A stretch of DNA of 6,061 nt from an archaeon (lineage in GTDB: Archaea; EX4484-52; B79-G9): the NCBI GenBank assembly GCA_030630425.1, contig DAOVNB010000045.1, forward strand, positions 1 to 6,061. The letters are read 5' to 3'. The first letter of the stretch is position 1, and every line of letters begins with the position of its first letter. Shown in pieces: positions 1-5,324 of the stretch. The notes beneath the pieces were generated by a model. That model worked only from the letters and a program-made list of their open reading frames with translations, made no database searches and was not told where the DNA came from. The translations under genes were made by a program, and so were the position numbers.

Positions 1-1878
1 AAAGGCAATGAAGTTGTCGGAGTTCATCTAAGACATGCAGGAGAGCCAAATGTCGATGAAATAAAAGGCATTGAAATACACAGGGTCCCTAAAGAACCTA
101 TAGAACAGGAAATCATAGTTGGTTTCAGCAAATTTAAAGAAGCGATATATCGGGAATGCCATTGTAATACCAGGACATTCATCAAGCCATATTATCAGGT
201 GGATGGCTATGAAGAATTCAATAAAGTGAACGAATACTTCGGCAAAGAACTTGAGAATCTCCTTAAACATACTCCCGCAAACATAGTGCACATCCACGAC
301 TTCCAGCTCCTATTCACATATAAATATGTGCCTCGCGGAACACCTCTCGTAATCACATGGCATATTCCCTTCATTCCAAACATGTCAAAAAAACTAAGTG
401 AATTTTTGGTAAAGCATCTCAATGAATATGATAAGGTAGTCTTTTTATCCCAGGACTATATTGATGCTGCCGTGAAGGCCGGGCTTCAAAAAGAAAAAGC
501 AGAACTGATATATCCTATAACAGACACGAACTTTTTTCGGGTTCAGGATGTAGACAAAAGTGCGGTAAAATCCAGATACAAAATACCGCAGAACTCAAAA
601 ATAATATTGTGCGTCCAAAGACTGGACTATAAATCCGGCCATAATCAACTAATACATGCCTTTCTAAAAATAAAAGAACAAATACCGAATACGAAACTTA
701 TTTTTGTCAGCGACAAGTCAATGAGCAACAAAATCCCAAAACAAAGAGAATATATAAAACAAATACTGCGAATGATAAAAAAACTCAAGCTTGAAAAAGA
801 TATAATATTCACAGGAGACATAAGCAACCAGAGCCTTCTTGAGCTTTACAATACGGCAGACATTGTGGCTCTCTGTTCAAGAAACGAGGGTTTTGGCCTT
901 TCAATAACCGAAGCTATGGCATGCGGAAAGCCTGTTGTCGGCACAAGGACCGGCGGAATTCCCATACAGATAAAAGACAACATAAATGGTTATTTGGTTG
1001 ATGTCGAAGATATTAATGCAACCTCAAAACAAATAACAAGAATCCTTAAAGACAGCAAACTGCAAAAGAAAATGTCCAAAAAATCATTGGAAATGGTTGA
1101 AAACAACTTCAAGATTGAAAGGGGCATAGAAAAACACCTTATTCTATACAATAAAGTAAAAAAAGAAAAAGATGAACTGCACCGCATAGAACACATTGAC
1201 ACCACAGACATCAGGGCAATAATAACAGATTATGAGCGGACAATCACAGATAAACTGCCCTGTGATGAATTTAACGAAACAGACATTGACCGGGACCTGT
1301 TGAGAAATATGAAAAAACTCAACATTGATTTAATACTTACAACAGGAAGAGATATTCATTATGTGAAAAAAATGTGCAAAAAGTTCACAGAATGGCGCTG
1401 CATAGTAGCAGAAAATGGCGCAGTCATATATTTTCCCTCAACAAAAAAAACAATTACAATCAACACATATTACATGACAAAAGCAAAAAGAATAATAAAA
1501 AATCTCGAGCTTCCGGGCGCAAAGACAGGCAAGGTAATGGCAAGCGCAAGAGCCGCAGACGAGCAGTTCATAAAAGAAAAACTGTGTAAACTAAATGAAA
1601 AAGTAAGTTTCATCAAAAATGCCAATGAAATGCTGATTCTTCCCTTAGGTGTTGACAAAGGTATGGGATTAAGAATTGCAATGAGATACTTAAACATAGA
1701 CATGGACAAAACCATAATAATCGGCAATGGGGAGACCAGCCAGAGTATGTTCATGAATCCGGGCATTAAGATAGCACTCTCTAATGCAACCAAAAAACTA
1801 AAAAAACTTGCAAATTATGTGACAAAAAGACCATCGACAAAAGGTATGCGTGAGATAATAGATTCTATAAATGGATGA
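1..1878 (+). CDS. GT4 family glycosyltransferase fused to a C-terminal HAD phosphatase-like domain (5' partial)
   Basis: The reading frame is open from the first base, so the gene begins upstream. A GTG at 199 is internal, because conserved GT4 sequence precedes it (GNEVVGVHLRH, then an IHRVP strand end). Probably 30-50 N-terminal residues, including the usual GG loop, are missing. Numbering from window residue 1: residues 1 to about 385 form a GT-B transferase. They carry HIHDFQ (97-102), TWH, R207 and K211 in RLDYKSG, and the EX7E pair E296/E304 in NEGFGLSITE, which in GT4 enzymes bind the nucleotide-sugar donor. Residues about 405-625 are a HAD domain of the sucrose- or trehalose-phosphate phosphatase type: motif I DYERT (410-414), motif II TTGRD (447-451), motif III K553, and motif IV GNGETSQSMF (575-584). 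A canonical enzyme would have DxDxT and GDGxND, so key acidic residues are changed. By family, the protein would transfer a sugar and perhaps dephosphorylate the product (trehalose-, sucrose- or glycogen-type chemistry). The substrate cannot be read from sequence. The adjacent GH15 gene favours alpha-glucoside metabolism. No signal peptide or membrane segment is visible in the part present. Confidence 0.9.
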   Translation, partial: KGNEVVGVHLRHAGEPNVDEIKGIEIHRVPKEPIEQEIIVGFSKFKEAIYRECHCNTRTFIKPYYQVDGYEEFNKVNEYFGKELENLLKHTPANIVHIHDFQLLFTYKYVPRGTPLVITWHIPFIPNMSKKLSEFLVKHLNEYDKVVFLSQDYIDAAVKAGLQKEKAELIYPITDTNFFRVQDVDKSAVKSRYKIPQNSKIILCVQRLDYKSGHNQLIHAFLKIKEQIPNTKLIFVSDKSMSNKIPKQREYIKQILRMIKKLKLEKDIIFTGDISNQSLLELYNTADIVALCSRNEGFGLSITEAMACGKPVVGTRTGGIPIQIKDNINGYLVDVEDINATSKQITRILKDSKLQKKMSKKSLEMVENNFKIERGIEKHLILYNKVKKEKDELHRIEHIDTTDIRAIITDYERTITDKLPCDEFNETDIDRDLLRNMKKLNIDLILTTGRDIHYVKKMCKKFTEWRCIVAENGAVIYFPSTKKTITINTYYMTKAKRIIKNLELPGAKTGKVMASARAADEQFIKEKLCKLNEKVSFIKNANEMLILPLGVDKGMGLRIAMRYLNIDMDKTIIIGNGETSQSMFMNPGIKIALSNATKKLKKLANYVTKRPSTKGMREIIDSING

Positions 1879-1923
1879 TGTGCCTGAAGAGATACAAAGA
1901 TTATAATCATGAAACCTCTATGC

Positions 1924-1990
1924 AACCCCGCCCTAAACAATGTCGCTTGCGCTTCAATGTCTCCTCGCTCCGCTCGAAGAGGGCGGGGTT
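1924..1990. repeat. Perfect 11-bp inverted repeat with a 45-nt loop
   Basis: AACCCCGCCCT at 1924-1934 is the exact reverse complement of AGGGCGGGGTT at 1980-1990. The 45-base loop contains a direct repeat CAATGTC (1938-1944 and 1955-1961) and a GC-rich CTCGCTCCGCTCG word. The right arm, extended to AGGGCGGGGTTT (1980-1991), recurs with one change as AGGGCGGAGTTT at 2105-2116. The left arm likewise recurs as AACTCCACCCT at 2092-2102. The two hairpins therefore look like diverged copies of one motif at the two ends of the block. Confidence 0.85.
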
Positions 1991-2015
1991 TGTTTGGTTC
2001 GGTTTCAAGCTTTTC

Positions 2016-2081
2016 GGAAATACCTCCGGTATTTCCTGTATTTCAGAAATACAGGAAGTCTGCGAAGCAGATTTCTGAAAT
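2016..2081. repeat. Overlapping palindromes able to form alternative hairpins
   Basis: Three perfect pairings compete. GGAAATACC (2016-2024) pairs with GGTATTTCC (2028-2036) across a 3-base loop. TTCCTGTATTTC (2033-2044) pairs with GAAATACAGGAA (2046-2057) around one central base. ATTTCAGAAAT (2040-2050) pairs with ATTTCTGAAAT (2071-2081), enclosing a small TCTGC/GCAGA hairpin (2059-2063 with 2067-2071). The first two share 2033-2036 and the last two share 2040-2050, so they exclude one another. The pairings are visible directly; any role as an RNA switch, terminator or transposon end is inference. Confidence 0.85.
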
Positions 2082-2083
2082 TC

Positions 2084-2125
2084 CAACCGGCAACTCCACC
2101 CTGAAGGGCGGAGTTTCAACGGTTG
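2084..2125. repeat. Long imperfect hairpin with a TGAA loop
   Basis: CAACCG (2084-2089) pairs with CGGTTG (2120-2125). Inside it AACTCC (2092-2097) pairs with GGAGTT (2110-2115), then after an A/C mismatch CCC (2099-2101) pairs with GGG (2106-2108) around a TGAA tetraloop. An alternative pairing of CAACGG (2117-2122) with CCGTTG (2139-2144) would break the outer stem. The hairpin followed by TTTCAAC resembles the right-end hairpins of IS200/IS605-type elements, but no transposase or TnpB sequence is present, so this is only a resemblance. Confidence 0.8.
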
Positions 2126-2149
2126 TAAATGAAATCAGCCGTTGTTAAA

Positions 2150-2160
2150 ACTTTTTAAAC
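2150..2160 (+). promoter_or_regulatory. Probable archaeal TATA box for the GH15 gene
   Basis: ACTTTTTAAAC with core TTTTTAAA (2152-2159) lies 32 bases, counted from its first A, before the ATG at 2182. The minus-strand transporter gene has ACTTTT at exactly the same distance from its ATG. A box centred about 27 bases upstream places transcription start on or next to the ATG, so a leaderless mRNA is expected. No convincing ribosome binding site is present. The box lies immediately downstream of the palindromic block. Confidence 0.6.
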
Positions 2161-2181
2161 GCGAAACTACAATTTATGGTT

Positions 2182-3252
2182 ATGGATAAACAAATATTGG
2201 ACTTATTAAAGGCAAGCAGAGAAGTTATAGCAGACTGTTCCCTGCCAAATGGGGCAATTGTTGCTTCAAATTCCGCTAAATTACACTCCCATAAAGAAGC
2301 AAAAAACTACAACTTTGTCTGGCCCAGGGATGCTTCATACGCATGCGTCGCAGCAAATATGATTGGATTAGACATTCATGAAAAATTTTTTAAATGGTGC
2401 ACTAAAGCAGAGGGCTGGGAAAAAACAGGTTTGTTTTATCAGTATTATCATGCTGACGGCAGGAAAGCATGTTTTCATTTTCAACCTGACCAAACAGCAT
2501 GCGTTTTGATGGCGATATTTAATTATTATAAACACGACAAAAATAAATGCATGAAATTTGAAAAACTTATCAAAAAATCAGCAGACGGCTTATGCAGGAT
2601 ATGGGATAAAACTCATTTTAACCTGATGACTCAGGATTTGTGGGAAGAGCGGCTTTGTTTTCCGGATCTTAACGATAATTTTACTTATTCTCTGGCTATT
2701 TGCTCCAAAGGGCTGTCCTGTGCAAATGAGTTGATTCCAAACAAAAAGTGGTCCAAAACTTCAGATGAGATGAGAAGGGTTTTATTGAACAATTTTAACG
2801 ATTATTTTTATCGTTCTTTTGGAAAGATAGATGATAAACAACTTGATGCTTCATTGTTGGGTCTGGTATGGCCTGCGAGAATATTAAATGCAAACGATGA
2901 AATTATGAAAAAAACAATAAGTCTTATTGAAAAAAGACTTGCTAAAAATTCAGGCATTTACAGATATGAAAATGATGTATATGATGGATGGATGTATCAA
3001 AAAACCATTCATCGCAAAAAAGGTGCGGGCTATTGGCCCCTTCTGAATTTTTGGATGAGCATTTGCTGGATGGAACGAAATAATAAGACGAAGGCATTGG
3101 AGTATTACGATAAGGTTCTTGGCGATATGAAAAATAAAAAATTCATTCCTGAACAAATCTTTGACAATAAAATTCAGGTAGCTGTTTCCCCTCTTTTATG
3201 GTCTCATTCCATGTTCATTATCGCTTCTAAAAAGTTAGGGTATATACAATGA
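2182..3252 (+). CDS. GH15-type glucoamylase/trehalase-like glucosidase, catalytic barrel only
   Basis: The 356-residue protein matches the (alpha/alpha)6-barrel catalytic domain of glycoside hydrolase family 15. Visible motifs are YNFVWPRDASY (43-53), QPDQ (101-104), DLWEER (152-157) with E155 as the expected general acid, DASLLGLVWP, IPEQ (322-325) with E324 as the expected general base, and a closing SPLLWSHSMF. Family members release beta-glucose by inverting hydrolysis of alpha-glucosidic bonds in maltooligosaccharides or glycogen; some archaeal relatives are trehalases. The substrate cannot be decided here. Many archaeal and bacterial members carry an N-terminal beta-sandwich domain of some 250 residues, which is absent. 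No signal peptide is seen, so it probably acts in the cytoplasm. I chose ATG 2182 rather than the in-frame ATG at 2176, because TATA spacing from 2182 equals that of the transporter gene; the 2176 start would add only two residues. The preceding glycosyltransferase on the same strand suggests a shared alpha-glucan or trehalose role, although this gene has its own promoter. Confidence 0.88.
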   Translation: MDKQILDLLKASREVIADCSLPNGAIVASNSAKLHSHKEAKNYNFVWPRDASYACVAANMIGLDIHEKFFKWCTKAEGWEKTGLFYQYYHADGRKACFHFQPDQTACVLMAIFNYYKHDKNKCMKFEKLIKKSADGLCRIWDKTHFNLMTQDLWEERLCFPDLNDNFTYSLAICSKGLSCANELIPNKKWSKTSDEMRRVLLNNFNDYFYRSFGKIDDKQLDASLLGLVWPARILNANDEIMKKTISLIEKRLAKNSGIYRYENDVYDGWMYQKTIHRKKGAGYWPLLNFWMSICWMERNNKTKALEYYDKVLGDMKNKKFIPEQIFDNKIQVAVSPLLWSHSMFIIASKKLGYIQ

Positions 3253-3300
3253 GCACAGATATTTTTGGTGTACGACACATTTGCGATTAAGATAATTTTT
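3253..3300 (+). terminator. Possible U-tract termination region after the GH15 gene
   Basis: Two runs of five T (3262-3266 and 3296-3300) follow the TGA stop. The first sits in the left arm of a long inverted repeat, and the second leads into the TTTTCAC/GTGAAAA hairpin. Archaeal termination commonly uses T-rich tracts. Because the next gene converges on this region, some terminator is expected. The exact site is a guess. Confidence 0.35.
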
Positions 3301-3382
3301 CACGCAGTGAAAATTTGTGGTAACTTTGTGAATCGAACAAAGCCCTCCTAATCGCGGTTGCGCGTGCGGTAGCACCAAAAAT
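3261..3382. repeat. Nested inverted repeats between convergent genes
   Basis: ATTTTTGGTG (3261-3270) is the perfect complement of CACCAAAAAT (3373-3382). Inside, GCGATTA (3283-3289) pairs with TAATCGC (3349-3355). Within that are two small hairpins: TTTTCAC/GTGAAAA (3297-3303 with 3307-3313, loop GCA) and CTTTGT/ACAAAG (3324-3329 with 3337-3342, loop of seven). The stems nest without conflict, giving a multibranch fold of about 120 bases. It may serve as a bidirectional terminator or be a degenerate mobile or RNA element. Confidence 0.75.
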
Positions 3383-3413
3383 TCTTTCAGAAATTTTGAG
3401 TTCACAAAGCCCT
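3337..3413. repeat. Direct repeat of ACAAAGCCCT
   Basis: The 10-mer ACAAAGCCCT occurs at 3337-3346 and again at 3404-3413, with related downstream sequence (CCTAATCG versus GCCGAAAA). Between the copies lies TTTCAGAAAT (3385-3394), a 10-mer also found at 2041-2050 in the other palindromic region. The repeats are seen directly; their significance is unknown. Confidence 0.6.
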
Positions 3414-3421
3414 GCCGAAAA

Positions 3422-4288
3422 TTATATCTTTTTTATTAATAGATATCCTCCAAGTAAAATACCTGCTGCACCAACCCACTGAATAGACGACATAGTTTCT
3501 CCCAGTAAAATATAAGCAAATAATGCTGAAAACAATGAACCTGAAAGGAAAAATGTAGTTGTGATAAACGGGCCAACTAATTTTATTGCCCTGTATTGGC
3601 AGATTATAGATAAAAAATATAAGATTGCTGTAATCAGGACATAAAACAAACCATCAAATAATGCACTTATACTATTGAGGCCCAAAAGAAAAGGAACAAA
3701 CATCACTATTATTACTGCACTTATGCAGACTCGAAAGAAGATGATAATATCTGTTGATACGCTGCGCATGATTTTCTTGGCAAAAACATTTTGAAAAGCT
3801 ACAGCCAATGCAACAATGATTATCAACGAGTCACCTAATTTAGGGAATATCAAAGTTCCATTGGTTACCAATAAAAATGTTCCGGTTAGCATTATAAACA
3901 TAAAAAATATTGAATTTCTGGAAGATTTTTCTTTCAATAATATATAAGCAAAAGGCAATACAAACAAAGGAGTTAATCTAATAAGAAATCCCGCGTTTAC
4001 TGCTGTTGTAATATTTTGTCCTATGACTAAGATTAATATCGCTGCAGCGGAAACAACTCCAAGAATAATCAAATCTCTTAATTCATGTTTTTTGATGAAT
4101 TTCAGGTTCTTTAACTGTGGCGAAAAGAAAATAAGTGAAATAAAAATAATTATAATGCTTCTTGAAAATGAAAAGGATAGGGGATCTAAACCAAAATTCA
4201 GACCCATTTTTTGAACAACTATTAGCAAGCCGTAGAATAGAGATATTCCAATTAAATAAGCCAATGCAGTTTTATTAATTTTTCCCAT
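3422..4288 (-). CDS. EamA-domain (drug/metabolite transporter superfamily) permease, 10 predicted TM segments
   Basis: The protein has 288 residues, typical of the two-repeat EamA family, and is almost entirely hydrophobic. About ten membrane segments can be read, roughly 9-27, 36-56, 70-91, 95-117, 126-144, 152-170, 180-201, 209-228, 237-258 and 265-286. Each half ends with a family signature: NAGFLIRLTPLFVLPFAYIL then LKEK, and FLSGSLFSALFAYILLGE then a WVGAAGILLGGYLL segment. Members move metabolites, amino acids or drugs across the cytoplasmic membrane; the substrate cannot be inferred. The ATG at 4288 has no Shine-Dalgarno but has a TATA box at leaderless distance. The gene lies 60 bases downstream of hypE on the same strand and converges with the GH15 gene. 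Its own promoter suggests it is not simply part of the hyp operon. Confidence 0.92.
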   Translation of the reverse strand: MGKINKTALAYLIGISLFYGLLIVVQKMGLNFGLDPLSFSFSRSIIIIFISLIFFSPQLKNLKFIKKHELRDLIILGVVSAAAILILVIGQNITTAVNAGFLIRLTPLFVLPFAYILLKEKSSRNSIFFMFIMLTGTFLLVTNGTLIFPKLGDSLIIIVALAVAFQNVFAKKIMRSVSTDIIIFFRVCISAVIIVMFVPFLLGLNSISALFDGLFYVLITAILYFLSIICQYRAIKLVGPFITTTFFLSGSLFSALFAYILLGETMSSIQWVGAAGILLGGYLLIKKI

Positions 4289-4308
4289 ATATATCTACTT
4301 TTGTTCGC

Positions 4309-4320
4309 TTTTTTAAAAGT
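4309..4320 (-). promoter_or_regulatory. Probable archaeal TATA box for the EamA transporter gene
   Basis: Read on the minus strand, ACTTTTAAAAAA begins 32 bases before the ATG, with core TTTTAAAA at 4318-4311. Centred about 27 bases upstream, it places transcription start at the ATG (4288), i.e. a leaderless mRNA. The box and following bases (GCGAAC) resemble those before the GH15 gene (CGCGAAAC). Confidence 0.6.
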
Positions 4321-4335
4321 CATTTGGGGTGTTGT

Positions 4336-4347
4336 CTAAATAAAATA
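4336..4347 (-). terminator. Possible T-rich terminator of the hyp operon
   Basis: Immediately after the hypE stop, the minus strand reads TATTTTATTTAG. It is T-rich and could act as an archaeal U-tract terminator, upstream of the transporter's own TATA box. No stem is associated with it, and in AT-rich DNA such a tract may be chance. Confidence 0.25.
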
Positions 4348-4348
4348 T

Positions 4349-5323
4349 CTAACAGATTCTTGGAACCCCAATGCCTCGAGGGTTGTCCAAGAATCGTTCG
4401 CCCATTTTGGTTTTTAATATTACTTTTTCGCCTTTAACAACTTCGCCTATAGTTTCCGCATCGGGGTTTTTTGTTTTTAGAATGGATAAAACCTGGCTTT
4501 CTGCGTTAGCAGATACAGCAATTACAACACGGCCTTCGCATGCAAGAGTTAGGGGGTCTATTCCCAAAACGCTGGTTATTGCTACTGTCTCTTTTCGTAT
4601 AGGGATTTTTTCTTCATCAACGACAATTCGTACATCTGACTTATCCGCAAGCTCATTTAAGCACGCTGCAAGACCGCCGCGCGTGGGGTCTTTTGCGGAT
4701 TTTATCATGCCTGAAAGTTCATTTATGATGCCAACAACCGGTGCGCAGTCAGAAATTATATCTGTTTTGTAGTCAAAGCGGGAAGCCAATACTGCGGCCC
4801 CGTGGTCGCCTATTGTTCCAGACACTATTATCTTGTCACCAACTGAAAGATTGTTATTTCGTATGATTTTTTTTGTTGTGCCAATACCTGTTGTGTTTAT
4901 TATGATTCCCTGAAGCTCTTTTTTTGGCATGACTTTGGTATCACCTGTTACTATCGGGACATTCAGTTTTCGCGAAACATCATTTACAGAGTTTATTATT
5001 TTTTCTAAATCAATTGCCGGGAATCCTTCTTCAACTACAAGAGATAATGAAAGTGCGATTGCGCTTGCGCCCATCACAGCAAGGTCGTTTACAGTGCCTG
5101 TAATTGCAAGTTTTCCAATGTCTCCTCCCGGGAAAAAATGAGGGCTTTGGGTGTATGAGTCTGTTGTCATTACAAGAAAACTATCCCCTGCATTCAGGTA
5201 TGCACCATCGTCCAGTTGGCCTTCCCACTTGCCTTTTAATTCAAGGCGTTTTCTTATCTCTGTTATAAGTTCGCCCATAATGGCTCCGCCTGCGCCATGA
5301 TTTAATGTAATTTTTGTATCCAT
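4349..5323 (-). CDS. hypE: HypE, carbamoyl phosphate-derived thiocyanate-forming hydrogenase maturation protein
   Basis: The protein has 324 residues, near the usual HypE size, with the PurM/AIR-synthetase-like architecture. Visible signatures are NHGAGG (8-13), LDDGA (37-41), TTDSYTQSP (53-61), FFPGGDIGKLA (63-73), GDTKVMP (127-133), GTIGDHG (169-175), KDPTRGGLA (211-219) and a C-terminal PRIC ending at C324. The terminal cysteine receives a carbamoyl group from HypF. ATP-dependent dehydration converts it to thiocyanate, which supplies the cyanide ligands of the [NiFe]-hydrogenase iron. All expected motifs and the terminal cysteine are intact, so the protein should be active. It acts in the cytoplasm with HypC/HypD. 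The ATG follows the hypD stop after a single base (TGA-A-ATG), so translation is probably coupled; no clear ribosome binding site is seen, only a weak GGTAA. Confidence 0.97.
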   Translation of the reverse strand: MDTKITLNHGAGGAIMGELITEIRKRLELKGKWEGQLDDGAYLNAGDSFLVMTTDSYTQSPHFFPGGDIGKLAITGTVNDLAVMGASAIALSLSLVVEEGFPAIDLEKIINSVNDVSRKLNVPIVTGDTKVMPKKELQGIIINTTGIGTTKKIIRNNNLSVGDKIIVSGTIGDHGAAVLASRFDYKTDIISDCAPVVGIINELSGMIKSAKDPTRGGLAACLNELADKSDVRIVVDEEKIPIRKETVAITSVLGIDPLTLACEGRVVIAVSANAESQVLSILKTKNPDAETIGEVVKGEKVILKTKMGERFLDNPRGIGVPRIC

Positions 5324-5324
5324 T

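Larger units (their letters stand above)
1879..2149. other. Intergenic region without a convincing gene, packed with inverted repeats
   Basis: About 270 bases separate the glycosyltransferase stop from the next promoter. Short open frames cross this stretch on both strands (for example from an ATG at 1875 overlapping the TGA stop, and from 1909). Their translations follow the palindromes and resemble no protein I recognise. The contents are three blocks of inverted repeats, listed separately. The region is richer in G+C than the flanking genes. There is no T-rich tract immediately after the 1878 stop, so a classical archaeal U-tract terminator is not evident. The structured block may end the upstream transcript, be an RNA in its own right, or be the remnant of a small mobile element. 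Confidence 0.7.

Noticed and set aside
199..201. GTG at 199 as the start of the glycosyltransferase
   Set aside because: The frame is open to base 1 and the upstream residues match the GT4 N-terminal domain, so the codon is internal.
1924..2144. CRISPR array
   Set aside because: The repeats are inverted and diverged, with no regular direct repeat-spacer period and no cas genes in the window.
1875..2148. Small overlapping reading frames of 67-79 residues (both strands) after the glycosyltransferase stop, one with an ATGA stop-start overlap
   Set aside because: They run through perfect palindromes, which keep frames open on both strands, and their translations show no recognisable domain or plausible protein composition.
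3320..3345. Minus-strand TTCGATTC inside a CTTTGT/ACAAAG stem, resembling a tRNA T-arm
   Set aside because: The stem does not align with a G53-C61 closed T-loop, and no acceptor, D or anticodon arms fit upstream; it is one hairpin of the palindromic region.
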